Shown: positions 34,905 to 44,743, counted from the first letter of the stretch. The stretch: 64,000 bases of DNA from Pedobacter sp. FW305-3-2-15-E-R2A2 (GCF_038446955.1 NZ_CP151803.1:7378001-7442000); one strand, 5' to 3'. Notes: generated by a model not told the origin, from the letters alone. Numbers and translations: made by a program.

Positions 34905-37900
34905 ATGAAAAGAAAACTACTATTACTTTTTATGGGCCTTTCTGTCTTTGTTACGCAAACGTTTGCGCAGCAAATTACGGTTACAGGTACAGTCAAGTCT
35001 GCCGACGGGTTGCCCATCCCGGGGGTTTCGGTAAAGTCTAAAGCAACAACTGCTGTGACTCAGACTTCCGTGCATGGGGTTTTCAGTATTAAGGTGAACA
35101 GCGGGGATGTACTTGCTTTTTCTTATATCGGCATGACCACGCAGAGTAAGCTCGTTACCGGCGCAGTGATGAACGTCACTTTATTGGATGACGCAAATTC
35201 GCTCAATGAGATTGTGGTTACTGCATTGGGTCAAAAGGCCTCGAAACGCGCTATCGGCACTGCACAGCAGCAGGTGAGCGGCGCAGCGATTGCGGAAACA
35301 CAAAGAGAGAATTTCATTAATGCGCTTCAGGGACGTGTTGCAGGGGTAGAGGTGACCAGTTCCTCTGGTGTGCCCGGAGCTTCTTCTTCGATTACCATTC
35401 GTGGGATCAGTTCCATTAGTGGAAGTAATCAGCCTTTATTTGTTGTCGATGGATTGCCTATCGATAATAAGACCTTAAACACCTCTGCGTTTTATTCGGA
35501 GAACAGTTCTACGACTTCTTTTGCAAACAGAGGCGTCGATTTCACCAATAGAGCTGCAGATATCAATCCGGAAGATATTGAGACCCTGGTGGTCTTAAAA
35601 GGTCCTGAAGCAGCAGCTTTGTACGGTATTGATGCTGCAAACGGTGCAATTGTCATCACGACAAAAAGAGGAAAGGCTGGTCTCGGTGCGATCAATTACA
35701 ATAACAGCTTTCGCACAGAAAAGACAACTACCGTTCCTGAGTTGCAAAAGGAATTTGATCTGGGTTCTTTTGGTACCCCCTTTAGCGACAGACTAAGATA
35801 TTTTGGGCCCAGATACGCTGAGGGAACCAAGTTTTATGACAATGTGGATGGATTTTTTCAGACCGCGTTTACGCAAAAACATAATTTGTCCATTGAAGGA
35901 GGTTCTGATGCCGTTAATTTTCGGGTATCTACTTCCTATACGGATCAGCAAGGCGTTGTTCCAGGTTCCGATTATAACCGGTTCACTTTAATGGGTTCAA
36001 CAGGAGGAAAGATCAATAAGTGGTTAGATATGGATTTATCGATGAACTATTCCTATGCAACCAATAACCAGGCATTTAAAGGGGATGGAGGTCCGCTGAT
36101 TGGTTTATTGGTTTGGCCACAGAATGACGATGCGAAAGATTACCTCACGGCATCCGGAACCAGAAGAAGATTACTCACCGGAGGTGATCAAACACTGGAA
36201 ATTGAAAATCCTTACTTCAATGTGAATAAAAATAAGTCTACCACAAAAAACAACCGGACCATTTCTAATTTGGGCTTCACCATCACGCCGGTAAGCTGGA
36301 TGAACATCAGAACAAATGTTGGGATAGATGCGTATAATAATAATGCATTGATTTTAAGTCACCCTGAAAGTAAAAGAGGTTTTCTTAAAGGAGGCATTAT
36401 GGATGTTGCCAATGACAATACCCGTAACATCAACTCTCAGACGCTAATTAATTTAACCAAACAGCACATCACCAAGGACATTACAATTGATGCGACATTT
36501 GGTAATGCCATAAAAGCATTGAGTTCTAAAATTGAAAGTCAGTATGGAGAGAACTTTCTTGACCCTAATTTTATTTCCATCAACAATACGACCAGTACCT
36601 TAAGAAATGCAAAGTCTTCTGAAGCCAGACAGCGGGTTTTTAGTTTGTTTGCCCGGACTACATTAGGCTATAAGGATTACTTATACCTTACCTTAACCGG
36701 AAGAAATGACTGGACATCTACGATTCCGGTGGGTGCGAATTCCTTCTTTTACCCATCAGTATCGGGAAGTTTTGTGTTTACAGAAGTTCCTGCGTTTAAA
36801 AACAGTTTAAGTAAAATATTTACCTCAGGTAAGCTGAGGGCTGCTTTTGCCAATGTAGGTAAAGATGCAAGACCTTATGCTTATACGCCTGCATTGGAAA
36901 GTAAAACCACAGTAGGTGGGGGATATGGGTATGGTTTTACAGGACCTAATCCAAGACTTGTTCCTGAATTCGCAAGTTCTTATGAATTGGGAACAGAGCT
37001 GGCATTTTTCAAAGACAGATTGGGTCTTGATGTGACGGTGTATCGTAAACAAACTACAGATCAGATAGTGAATGATGTAAGGGGAAGTTATGCGACCGGG
37101 TTTATTTTGTTCAACCTAAACGGTGCTAAAACCAGAAATCAGGGATTGGAGATCAGTTTGAGGGGGACGCCTGTTAAGACTGATGCCTTCAGCTGGGACA
37201 TTATGACTAATTTTGATATGACCAGGGGAAAGGTGCTGGCATTACCTAACTCTCTTCCTGAATCTTATGTATCGGACAGTTGGTTATATGGAAATGTAAG
37301 GAATGGGGTGACTAAAGGATTTTCAACCCGGACGCTAACCGGGCTTTATTATCTGCGCAATAATCAGGGCGAAATCCTGATTAATCCTGCGAGTGGCTTG
37401 CCGGTAAGGTCTACCACCTTTATTGAAGGAGGCTATGACCGTCAGCCTGATTTTTCTTTAGGCATCACGAATACTTTCAGGTATAAGGATTTCTCATTAT
37501 CATTCTTATTGGACATTAGAAAAGGTGGGGACATCCTGAATGCAACGCAAAGTTTGCTGACCCAATTGGGATTGTCGCCGATGACGCTGGACCGATTGCA
37601 ACCGAGGATTGTTCAGGGCGTAATGAGGGATGGTTTGGAAAACAGCGCGAATCCGACACGTAATAATATCAGTATTACTCCATTCTATCAGAACCTGTAT
37701 TATACCGAGATGAGTGAGGAATTGTTTATTGAAAAGGACATCAACTGGATCAGACTAAAAGACATTACACTGCAATACAGATTACCTGCCTCTTTCCTGA
37801 AGAAACAAGGATTCATAAAGAACGCAAGTGTCTTCTTTACAGGTACAGATCTGTTTTTGATTACGAACTATACCGGGCTTGATCCTGTTGTGAATGGCAA

Positions 37901-37997
37901 TACCGCTGCGGTAGGGGGCTCAGGCTCACAGGGAATTGACTATGGAAATTTCCCGATTCCGAAAGGATTTAATTTTGGTGTTAAGGTTGGCTTTTAA
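34905..37997 (+). CDS. SusC/RagA-type TonB-dependent transporter (second pair)
   Basis: The 1030-residue product has a signal peptide (MKRKLLLLFMGLSVF... FAQ). A carboxypeptidase-regulatory-like domain (VTGTVKSADGLPIPGVSV, residues about 25-95) comes next, then a plug (NEIVVTALGQKA; LQGRVAGVEV; ISSISGSNQPLFVVDGLPID) and the barrel, ending in KVGF. It is the first gene of a unit with SusD-like and DUF4397 genes, controlled from a divergent DeoR. The signal-peptide codons contain a 14-bp palindrome CGCAAACGTTTGCG (34954-34967). No glycoside hydrolase lies in the unit. Confidence 0.93.
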   Translation: MKRKLLLLFMGLSVFVTQTFAQQITVTGTVKSADGLPIPGVSVKSKATTAVTQTSVHGVFSIKVNSGDVLAFSYIGMTTQSKLVTGAVMNVTLLDDANSLNEIVVTALGQKASKRAIGTAQQQVSGAAIAETQRENFINALQGRVAGVEVTSSSGVPGASSSITIRGISSISGSNQPLFVVDGLPIDNKTLNTSAFYSENSSTTSFANRGVDFTNRAADINPEDIETLVVLKGPEAAALYGIDAANGAIVITTKRGKAGLGAINYNNSFRTEKTTTVPELQKEFDLGSFGTPFSDRLRYFGPRYAEGTKFYDNVDGFFQTAFTQKHNLSIEGGSDAVNFRVSTSYTDQQGVVPGSDYNRFTLMGSTGGKINKWLDMDLSMNYSYATNNQAFKGDGGPLIGLLVWPQNDDAKDYLTASGTRRRLLTGGDQTLEIENPYFNVNKNKSTTKNNRTISNLGFTITPVSWMNIRTNVGIDAYNNNALILSHPESKRGFLKGGIMDVANDNTRNINSQTLINLTKQHITKDITIDATFGNAIKALSSKIESQYGENFLDPNFISINNTTSTLRNAKSSEARQRVFSLFARTTLGYKDYLYLTLTGRNDWTSTIPVGANSFFYPSVSGSFVFTEVPAFKNSLSKIFTSGKLRAAFANVGKDARPYAYTPALESKTTVGGGYGYGFTGPNPRLVPEFASSYELGTELAFFKDRLGLDVTVYRKQTTDQIVNDVRGSYATGFILFNLNGAKTRNQGLEISLRGTPVKTDAFSWDIMTNFDMTRGKVLALPNSLPESYVSDSWLYGNVRNGVTKGFSTRTLTGLYYLRNNQGEILINPASGLPVRSTTFIEGGYDRQPDFSLGITNTFRYKDFSLSFLLDIRKGGDILNATQSLLTQLGLSPMTLDRLQPRIVQGVMRDGLENSANPTRNNISITPFYQNLYYTEMSEELFIEKDINWIRLKDITLQYRLPASFLKKQGFIKNASVFFTGTDLFLITNYTGLDPVVNGNTAAVGGSGSQGIDYGNFPIPKGFNFGVKVGF
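34954..34967. promoter_or_regulatory. 14-bp palindrome inside the second susC signal-peptide codons
   Basis: CGCAAACGTTTGCG is a perfect palindrome containing CAAACGTTTG, the same ten bases found twice upstream of the third susC at 48600 and 48978. Such centrosymmetric sites with a central CG fit LacI-family operators. It may be chance, since it spells Thr-Gln-Thr-Phe-Ala codons of a signal peptide. Confidence 0.3.
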
Positions 37998-38009
37998 AGG
38001 TAATTAAAG

Positions 38010-39578
38010 ATGAAAAAAATATATATACTATTGATCATGGCCGGAATGGTAACCCTTGGAGGTTGCAAGAAGTTTCTGGACGTAAATGATAATCCAAATG
38101 CACCTCAGGTGGTGGAAGCAAATTTATACCTCGCTCCAATGCTGCATTGGATGGTCACTTCACCTACGTACGACGCCCGTTTTATCGGACGTTACACTCA
38201 AAACTGGACGATCACCACGACAGCTACGACCTGGGACAGGCAGGGTTATGACCCGGCTTCAGATAATGCGGCTCAGTTGTTCCGGGACGTCTATTGGAGT
38301 CTTGGGCAGAATCTTGTAAATATGAATTCCATCGCGGAAAAGGAACAGCGTTGGGATTTGCTTGGGGTGGGACAGATTTTGAAAGCCTGGGGCTGGTTGG
38401 CACTAACCGATGTCCATGGTGAAATTCCCATTAAACAGGCATTTGAGGGAAAAACCACGTTTGACTATGATACGCAGGAATTTGCCTATCAGGAATCCTT
38501 TCGTTTGCTTGACCTCGCCATTGCGAACCTGAAAAGGACGGATGGGGCCGTTGATAATAATTACCTGGCGAAAACAGACATTATTTATAAAGGAAAGACG
38601 AACATGTGGATCAAATTTGCCAATGGCTTAAAAGCGATGGCATTGAACCATTTCTCCAATAAAACCGGCTTGTATAAACCTGACGATGTGATCGCTGCAG
38701 TAGATGCTTCCATAGGGGCAAGTGATGCGGAGCAACCGTTGCTTGCTTATACCGGTACGGCCAATGATGACATTAATTTTTACGCGGGGGTTAGAGATAA
38801 CCTGACCAATTACCGTCAGACTAAATTTATTCTTGGTCTAATGAATGGAACACAATACCCTGGTTTAGTAGATCCAAGAATGAGCAGGATGTTGTCTCCA
38901 TCACCGGATGGCCAGTATAGAGGATTGGATATTGCACTTGGCTTCGGGGCCTTGACGACTGCTCAGCTGCCAAATAATTTTTGGGGATATCCAACGCTGG
39001 CGCTTTCTGTAAGAACGCCGGCAAGATATATTTTTTCTACCAAGTCCAAATTGCCACTGTTCACCTATTCTCAACTCCAGTTTGTAAAGGCGGAAGCAGC
39101 CTTTAAAAAAGGGGATAAGGTAACGGCTTTGGATGCCTATACCAAGGGAGTCTCTGCGCATTTCGATTTTGTAAATGCAAGAAATTCAGATGACGGACAG
39201 GTGCCTACCCAGATTTCTGCCACTGAAAAAGCCACTTATATGGCTTCTGCTTTGGTTATCCCGACATCACCAAATGATCTTACCCTGACCAATATTATGC
39301 TTCAAAAGTATATTGCGCAGTGGGGATATGGACATTTGGAGCAATGGATGGACTTACGGAGGTATCATTATAAGGATCTTGACGCTGCAACCGGGGCCCA
39401 GGTTTTTGCAGGGTTTACCCCTCCAACAAACTTATATGCAGATAATGCCGGTAAATTCGTTTACCGTATTCGTCCGCGATACAATTCTGAGTACATCTGG
39501 AACAGAGAGGCGCTGGACAAAATCGGCGGACTGACAACAGACTATCATACCAAAGAAATGTGGATTACTTTACCTTAA
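38010..39578 (+). CDS. SusD-like lipoprotein (SusD-like_2 type, second pair)
   Basis: The 522-residue lipoprotein (lipobox VTLGGC, Cys19) resembles the SusD-like_2 branch. It has KKFLDVNDNPNAP just after the Cys, RFIGRYTQNWTITT, LKAWGWLALTDVHGEIP, and a C-terminus with LEQWMDLRRYHYKD. It would cap the SusC barrel coded upstream (12-base gap). It is followed within five bases by the DUF4397 gene. Substrate unknown. Confidence 0.9.
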   Translation: MKKIYILLIMAGMVTLGGCKKFLDVNDNPNAPQVVEANLYLAPMLHWMVTSPTYDARFIGRYTQNWTITTTATTWDRQGYDPASDNAAQLFRDVYWSLGQNLVNMNSIAEKEQRWDLLGVGQILKAWGWLALTDVHGEIPIKQAFEGKTTFDYDTQEFAYQESFRLLDLAIANLKRTDGAVDNNYLAKTDIIYKGKTNMWIKFANGLKAMALNHFSNKTGLYKPDDVIAAVDASIGASDAEQPLLAYTGTANDDINFYAGVRDNLTNYRQTKFILGLMNGTQYPGLVDPRMSRMLSPSPDGQYRGLDIALGFGALTTAQLPNNFWGYPTLALSVRTPARYIFSTKSKLPLFTYSQLQFVKAEAAFKKGDKVTALDAYTKGVSAHFDFVNARNSDDGQVPTQISATEKATYMASALVIPTSPNDLTLTNIMLQKYIAQWGYGHLEQWMDLRRYHYKDLDAATGAQVFAGFTPPTNLYADNAGKFVYRIRPRYNSEYIWNREALDKIGGLTTDYHTKEMWITLP

Positions 39579-39582
39579 TCAT

Positions 39583-40365
39583 ATGAAAAGAAAATTTTTA
39601 TTATCAGCAGTACTTCTGCTGTCGACCATCATATATTCCTGCGACAAGACCGACATTCAGACGATTGACGGGCCTGCTACGGGCGCTTCGGTGAAGTTCT
39701 TTAATTTCGCGGTAAATGGTCCTGTGGTTAATTATTACGCGAATGATACTAAGGTGACTGCTGCCGTTTCTACAACAGGGGCAGAGAGTGGCACAACCGG
39801 ATTGGCTTATGCAGCGGTTTATCCTGCTACGAATGCCTATGCGATATTGCCAGGCGGCACCTATGACCTGAAGGCTACACGTCCAACTAATGCGGCTGCA
39901 GATCCTAAACTTGTGATTAATAAACTCAGTACAACCCTGGTAGAGGGCAAGAACTATTCTGTGTACCTCTGTGGTTTCTATAATACGGTGGCAAAGACGA
40001 GTGACTCCTTTATACTGGAGGATGTACTTCCTGCGATAGATTCTTCGGCGGCCTATGTTAGGCTGGTTCATACTTCTCCAAATGCAAACCCTGTAGATCT
40101 GATCATTCAGAACAGGACCAGTAAAGCGGAGCTGACCATCGCGACTAATCTTCCTTATAAATCAGGGGGAGCTTTTGTGAAAATACCTCAGGGGGTTTAC
40201 GATTTGTTCTTGCGTTATCCTAACAGCAATACCAATATATACACCAGAACGGAAGTTTCTTTTACGAAATCCAATACTTATACTTTGACCTTGCGGGGTG
40301 ACATCACCGTAGGAGGAACCACGGCTGCGAACAGGACGTTTATAGACAATACGGCTAACCGATAG
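39583..40365 (+). CDS. DUF4397-domain lipoprotein
   Basis: The 260-residue lipoprotein (lipobox IYSC, Cys20) carries two DUF4397-like beta modules. The first is at about residues 30-130 (VKFFNFAVNGPVVNYYAND, then YAILPGGTYDLKATR). The second is at about 145-250 (AYVRLVHTSPNANPVDLII, VKIPQGVYDLFLRY). DUF4397 is a common surface-lipoprotein domain in Bacteroidota SusC/SusD operons, with unknown ligand. It is the last gene of the DeoR-controlled unit, and a terminator follows. Confidence 0.85.
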   Translation: MKRKFLLSAVLLLSTIIYSCDKTDIQTIDGPATGASVKFFNFAVNGPVVNYYANDTKVTAAVSTTGAESGTTGLAYAAVYPATNAYAILPGGTYDLKATRPTNAAADPKLVINKLSTTLVEGKNYSVYLCGFYNTVAKTSDSFILEDVLPAIDSSAAYVRLVHTSPNANPVDLIIQNRTSKAELTIATNLPYKSGGAFVKIPQGVYDLFLRYPNSNTNIYTRTEVSFTKSNTYTLTLRGDITVGGTTAANRTFIDNTANR

Positions 40366-40383
40366 TTATTCCTTTAAAAATAG

Positions 40384-40413
40384 AAACGCCTCTGAACTCC
40401 AGGGGCGTTTTTA
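40384..40413 (+). terminator. Terminator closing the second Sus unit
   Basis: AAACGCCTCTG pairs with CAGGGGCGTTT (11 bp, one wobble, four-base loop) with T-run TTTTTA behind it. Confidence 0.8.
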
Positions 40414-40458
40414 TTTGCCGTCTTTATTTTAAAGCGCAAATCCTATTAGTTATTTTCC

Positions 40459-40466
40459 TATTTTTG
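40459..40466 (+). promoter_or_regulatory. Candidate -7 box for the 71-residue gene
   Basis: TATTTTTG is an exact TAnnTTTG match 17 bases before the ATG at 40483, so the leader would be only about 10 bases. Confidence 0.5.
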
Positions 40467-40482
40467 CGTCAAAGTATATATT

Positions 40483-40698
40483 ATGGCAAGTTTTACACTT
40501 ACTCCTGAGACCTGGAAAAAGGTTAAAATCAAGTTTCTTAGAAAATACCGTGATTTGGCAAGCGTGGAAATTTCTTTTGTTCCCGGACAAGAGGACCAGT
40601 TGGTGGAGCAATTGATGAGTTTAGTAAAAAGAGACCGTAAGTACATTGAATTTACCATCGAGAAGGCTTTGGCTGATCCTGATGGCAACAGGCTATAA
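40483..40698 (+). CDS. Small conserved-looking protein of unknown function
   Basis: The 71-residue product is soluble, with no signal or membrane segment. It starts with FTLTPETWKKVKIKFLRKYRDL, then a short strand (SVEISFVPG), then a basic helix (EQLMSLVKRDRKYIEFTIEKALA), so the fold is probably alpha/beta with a net positive charge. A -7 box directly upstream and a codon pattern like its neighbours argue that it is real. No family is recognised. The S41 protease gene follows 56 bases later, so a link with it is possible but unproven. Confidence 0.7.
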   Translation: MASFTLTPETWKKVKIKFLRKYRDLASVEISFVPGQEDQLVEQLMSLVKRDRKYIEFTIEKALADPDGNRL

Positions 40699-40753
40699 AT
40701 CTTCAATAGCCTATTGAGTTACAAGGCTTTTTTGTAAATTTACCTTTCAACAG

Positions 40754-42463
40754 ATGGGTAAAATGAAAAAATACAAACTTGCCGCAGCCTTCTCCCTTAT
40801 TGCTTTCGCTTCTTTAAGCTGGTCTTTTAAGGAGGATTTGTTTCAGGTTTCCAAGAACCTGGATATCTTCGCTTCCCTTTATAAGGAGGTTAATATCAAT
40901 TATGTCGAGGAAACCAATCCATCGGATTTGATGCGCAACAGCATTGATGCCATGTTGGGAGGCCTTGACCCTTACACAGAATATATTCCGGAGTCTGAGA
41001 TTGAAGACTATAAACTAAAATATGTCAGTACTCAATACGGGGGGATAGGTGCGACTACGCTTTTTATTGAGGGTAAGTTGTTTGTGAATGAAGTTTCTGA
41101 AGGTTATCCGGCAGATAAGCAGGACCTGAAGCCAGGTGATCAGGTCTTGAAAATCAACAATGTGGAGGTGAAAGGGAAAGAGCGTGCACAGGTGAGCCAG
41201 TTGTTGAGAGGACCAAAAGGTTCTACAGCTGAGTTGTTATTGATCAGAAATGGTTCGGTGATTACCAAAAGCATCATCAGAGATGAAATTAAACAACCTA
41301 ATGTCCCTTATTCCGGGATGACGGACGATCAGATCGGTTATATCCGTCTGGATAAATTTCTGGAAAATGCGGCCCAGGAAGTAAAAGAGGCAGCATTGAC
41401 TTTAAACAAACAGCAGCCGAAAGGTTTAATCATTGACTTAAGGTATAATGGTGGTGGGATTTTGCAGGAGGCGGTAAAGATTGTGAATCTCTTTGTGAAT
41501 AAGGATGTTTTGGTGGTGACTCAGAAAGGAAGGAATCCACAGAAGACCATTACCTATAAAACTCAGGCCGAACCTATTCTTCCTCAGATCCCACTGGTGA
41601 TCCTGGTTGGCGGTTCTTCGGCCTCTGCTTCAGAAATTGTTGCCGGTGCTTTACAGGATCTCGACAGGGCGATTATTGTAGGTCAGCGCAGTTATGGAAA
41701 AGGCCTGGTACAGCAAACTTTTAACCTGCCTTATAACAGCCTGGTTAAGGTGACCGTGGCTAAATACTTTACTCCTTCAGGAAGATGCATCCAGGCGCTT
41801 GATTATGCCCATAAAGACGCGAATGGCAAGACCCCTAAGGTGGCGGATTCGGTCATGACGAGATTCAGTACGAAGGTGGGCAGAAATGTATATGATGGAA
41901 ATGGCGTGTTTCCTGATGTTGTCGTGGAAGCATCGAAGTTTAGTCCGATTACGATCTCCTTGTTGAATAAGAGCTTATTTTTTGACTATGCGAACAGCTA
42001 TAAAAAGAACAATAAGACCATTGCTCCCGCTGCCAGTTTTCAACTGACGGATCAGGATTACGCTGCTTTTGTAAGTTCACTGGAAGGGAAAGACTATTCT
42101 TATACTTCCCGTGCGGAGCGTTTGTTGTCAGATTTGCGTACGGAAGCGGAAAAGGAAAACAAACTTCCTGCGGTAAAGGCCGATCTGGAGGACCTTAAAG
42201 CGAAGATGCTGGGTGCGAAGAAAACGGACCTGATTACTTTTAAATCAGAGATCAAAAAAGTGCTGGAAACACAAATTGTGAGTCGTTATTATTATGAGAA
42301 AGGGAAAGTGATCCAGGCATTTCAATACGATAAGGAATTGACTGCGGCTAAGGCGGTCTTAAATAGCAACACTAAAATGCTGGCGATCTTGAAAGGGGAG
42401 GGCGAATATAAAACTATAGGCAGCCCAATCAAGACAATTGCGGCTGTACCTATAGAAAATTAG
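40754..42463 (+). CDS. S41 carboxy-terminal processing peptidase (CtpA/Prc-like)
   Basis: The 569-residue product has an N-terminal signal-anchor (LAAAFSLIAFASLSWSF), a PDZ domain (about residues 90-170, with VSEGYPADKQDLKPGDQVLKI) and an S41 catalytic core. The core carries GSSASASEIVAGALQD (serine motif at 288-294) and the catalytic Lys316 in SYGKGLVQ. Residues 400-569 are a helical tail. It cleaves near the C-terminus of periplasmic or lipoprotein substrates. ATG 40754 and 40763 are both possible; a TACCTTTC box lies at 40741-40748. The ferredoxin gene is convergent, three bases beyond the stop. Confidence 0.93.
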   Translation: MGKMKKYKLAAAFSLIAFASLSWSFKEDLFQVSKNLDIFASLYKEVNINYVEETNPSDLMRNSIDAMLGGLDPYTEYIPESEIEDYKLKYVSTQYGGIGATTLFIEGKLFVNEVSEGYPADKQDLKPGDQVLKINNVEVKGKERAQVSQLLRGPKGSTAELLLIRNGSVITKSIIRDEIKQPNVPYSGMTDDQIGYIRLDKFLENAAQEVKEAALTLNKQQPKGLIIDLRYNGGGILQEAVKIVNLFVNKDVLVVTQKGRNPQKTITYKTQAEPILPQIPLVILVGGSSASASEIVAGALQDLDRAIIVGQRSYGKGLVQQTFNLPYNSLVKVTVAKYFTPSGRCIQALDYAHKDANGKTPKVADSVMTRFSTKVGRNVYDGNGVFPDVVVEASKFSPITISLLNKSLFFDYANSYKKNNKTIAPAASFQLTDQDYAAFVSSLEGKDYSYTSRAERLLSDLRTEAEKENKLPAVKADLEDLKAKMLGAKKTDLITFKSEIKKVLETQIVSRYYYEKGKVIQAFQYDKELTAAKAVLNSNTKMLAILKGEGEYKTIGSPIKTIAAVPIEN

Positions 42464-42466
42464 TGA

Positions 42467-42796
42467 TTAGTTTGTGCCATGAAGTTTAACCACAAGGCCA
42501 TCCATTTCGTGGTTTAGCTGTAGCTGGCAGGCCAGTCTGGAATTTGGAAGCAAATCTGGCAGGGTATCGAGCATGGCATATTCGTCATCGCTCATTTCTT
42601 TTAATTTGTCTTCGCCTTCCAGGACATCTACGCAGCAGGTGGCACAAAGTGCCATTCCGCCACAGGTGGCAAGGATGTCATATTCACATGCTTTTAAATA
42701 TTCCATTAAGCTGAGGCCCATATCTACAGGGGCTTCCAATGTCGTTCTGCTACCGTCCGGATTTTCTACGTGCAGGGTAATGTTATTTTCTTCCAT
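42467..42796 (-). CDS. 2Fe-2S ferredoxin (adrenodoxin type)
   Basis: The 109-residue protein has four cluster cysteines in the adrenodoxin spacing: Cys45, Cys51, Cys54 and Cys90 (C-x5-C-x2-C ... C). They sit in LATCGGMALCATC and NSRLACQL. It carries electrons to an unknown acceptor. The gene starts two bases after the stop of the upstream reductase gene on the same strand, so the pair forms an NAD(P)H-to-ferredoxin electron transfer operon. Cytosolic. Confidence 0.93.
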   Translation of the reverse strand: MEENNITLHVENPDGSRTTLEAPVDMGLSLMEYLKACEYDILATCGGMALCATCCVDVLEGEDKLKEMSDDEYAMLDTLPDLLPNSRLACQLQLNHEMDGLVVKLHGTN

Positions 42797-42798
42797 GC

Positions 42799-43809
42799 TT
42801 AAAATTCTGATACGCCGTTAACGGTAGTATATTTCATGGTATATTTAATTCCCGGGTTCATGTACTGATAGGCACTATGGCTCATCAAGGCTGCTTCATG
42901 GAAACCGCAAAGGATTAGTTTTAATTTATTTGTGTAGGTATTGATATCACCAATAGCGTAGATACCCGGAATATTCGTTGAATAATCATCAGTATTTACT
43001 TCAATTGCGCTTTTGTTGATGTTTAGGTTCCATTGTTCGATCGGGCCTAGTTTAGGGCTTAAACCAAATAGAGGAATTAAATGGTCTGCAGCAATATTGC
43101 TTTTCTCCAGGCTGCGGTTGTGCACCAATTCTACATTTTCCAGTTTTCCGTTTCCGGTTACGGAGCTCAGGTTGCTGTTTAATACCAGATTGATTTTTCC
43201 GCTTTCTGCCAGGGCCATTACTTTATTTACAGAGTCCGGGGCACCACGGAAGCTTTCGCTGCGGTGAACCAATGTCAATTCGTCCACAATATCAGCCAGG
43301 AAGATGGTCCAGTCTAAGGCAGAGTCACCACCACCTGCAATCACCATTTTCTGTCCGCGGTATTGTTCCGGATCAAGGATCATATAGTTGACCCCTCTTC
43401 CGTTTTCAAATTGTTCTAATCCTGCTACTGCTGGTTTACGAGGTTCGAAACATCCCAATCCACCGGCAATAACCACCACTTTTGATTCTATGATGGTACC
43501 CATATTGGTCGTCAATACAAAATCGCCTTCTCCACGTTTCTCTAAACCTTCGATTCTTTCTCCTAAAGTGAAGCCTGGGTGGAAAGGTTTTCCCTGTTCC
43601 ATCAGGTTGTCTATAAGTTCCTGGGCCAATACTGTTGGGTATCCGGGAATGTCATAAATAGGTTTCTTAGGATATATTTCAGACAATTGACCACCTACCT
43701 GAGGTAAGTAATCGATCAGATGACAACGCATTTTAAGGAGTCCAGCTTCAAAAATTGCAAATAAACCAACGGGTCCGGCGCCAATAATGGCTATATCAGT
43801 AGAAATCAT
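42799..43809 (-). CDS. Ferredoxin-NADP+ reductase (thioredoxin-reductase type)
   Basis: The 336-residue flavoprotein has an FAD-binding GxGxxG (G10-A-G12-P-V-G15) and an NADPH-binding GGGDSALDW segment. It lacks the CxxC pair of true thioredoxin reductase in the region before GGGDSA, which makes it the homodimeric FNR (YumC/FNR2) type. Its C-terminus (IPGIYAIGDI, HEAALMSHSAYQY) fits. It reduces the ferredoxin encoded immediately downstream. A TAAATTCG sequence just upstream on the minus strand (43826-43833) may be its -7 box. Cytosolic. Confidence 0.9.
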   Translation of the reverse strand: MISTDIAIIGAGPVGLFAIFEAGLLKMRCHLIDYLPQVGGQLSEIYPKKPIYDIPGYPTVLAQELIDNLMEQGKPFHPGFTLGERIEGLEKRGEGDFVLTTNMGTIIESKVVVIAGGLGCFEPRKPAVAGLEQFENGRGVNYMILDPEQYRGQKMVIAGGGDSALDWTIFLADIVDELTLVHRSESFRGAPDSVNKVMALAESGKINLVLNSNLSSVTGNGKLENVELVHNRSLEKSNIAADHLIPLFGLSPKLGPIEQWNLNINKSAIEVNTDDYSTNIPGIYAIGDINTYTNKLKLILCGFHEAALMSHSAYQYMNPGIKYTMKYTTVNGVSEF

Positions 43810-43921
43810 GTGTTTAAATTTTTGGCGAATTTACGAACTTTTGTTTTAATAACAGCGGTAGTTTAGATATATTCTAGATAATTGATAGAACTTCTGACAA
43901 AACTCGGATAATTTTTTTACT

Positions 43922-43929
43922 TATCTTTG
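43922..43929 (+). promoter_or_regulatory. Candidate -7 box for lpxH
   Basis: TATCTTTG is an exact TAnnTTTG match. It ends ten bases before ATG 43939, so a TTG start at 43927 inside it can be set aside. Confidence 0.5.
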
Positions 43930-43938
43930 TTCATACTG

Positions 43939-44682
43939 ATGACAAAAAACATATATTTTGCTTCTGATTTCCACCTGGGCTCTCCGAGTCATTCCGAAAG
44001 CAGGAAGCGCGAAGATCGGATCATTCGCTGGTTAAATGCTATTGAAGGTAATTGCAGTGAGCTTTTTTTGATGGGTGATATTTTTGATTTCTGGTTTGAA
44101 TACCGTGAGGTCGTTCCTAAAGGCTTTGTTCGTTTGCAAGGGAAGTTGGCGATGATGAGCGATGCGGGAATAAAAATTTATTTTTTCAAAGGGAACCACG
44201 ATATGTGGGTAAATGACTATTTCACAAAAGAGATGGGCATTGAGATCATTAGTGATGAATTGGTGATGGAAAGAGGAGGGAAGCGTTTTTATCTCCATCA
44301 TGGAGATGGGCTTGGTCCGGGGGATCAAAAATATAAAGTGTTGCGGAAGATTTTCCGGAATCCGGTATGTCAGTGGTTGTTTTCTATCGTTCCACCAAGA
44401 ATTGGATTGGGAATTGCGAACTGGTGGTCTGGCAGCAGCAGGCTGGCGAATAGTACTGAAGAGGTTTTTAATGGTGTAGAAAATGAATGGCTGGCTGTTT
44501 ATGCGAAGGAACAATTGCAAAAGGCGCATTTTGATTATTTTATTTTTGGGCATCGTCACCTGCCTCTGGATATTCAGCTGACCGATAAAAGCAGGTATAT
44601 AAACATTGGGGAATGGATTAATTTTAATTCTTATGCGGTATTTGACGGCAAAGATTTAACACTGAACTATTTCGAAAAGTAA
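43939..44682 (+). CDS. lpxH: UDP-2,3-diacylglucosamine diphosphatase
   Basis: The 247-residue metallophosphoesterase has the full calcineurin-like set. Asp10 and His12 are in FASDFHLG, followed by MGDIFDFWFEY (45-55), GNHD (85-88), LHHGDG and GHRHLPLD. The motif order and length fit LpxH, which hydrolyses UDP-2,3-diacylglucosamine to lipid X in lipid A synthesis. The start is ATG 43939; four extra in-frame codons upstream overlap the promoter. It is a single gene ahead of prfA. Cytosolic or membrane-associated. Confidence 0.93.
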   Translation: MTKNIYFASDFHLGSPSHSESRKREDRIIRWLNAIEGNCSELFLMGDIFDFWFEYREVVPKGFVRLQGKLAMMSDAGIKIYFFKGNHDMWVNDYFTKEMGIEIISDELVMERGGKRFYLHHGDGLGPGDQKYKVLRKIFRNPVCQWLFSIVPPRIGLGIANWWSGSSRLANSTEEVFNGVENEWLAVYAKEQLQKAHFDYFIFGHRHLPLDIQLTDKSRYINIGEWINFNSYAVFDGKDLTLNYFEK

Positions 44683-44743
44683 TGAACGGGGTAAAAGAAT
44701 CCGGCAACGAATAAATTTTTAGTATCATTAACTGAAAAAGCCG

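Noticed and set aside
39604..40071. A 155-codon minus-strand frame opposite the DUF4397 gene
   Set aside because: Arg- and Ile-rich shadow of the real gene with no motif or signal peptide.
44032..44559. A 175-codon minus-strand frame opposite lpxH
   Set aside because: lpxH motifs are all intact on the plus strand; the antisense peptide has no recognisable domain.
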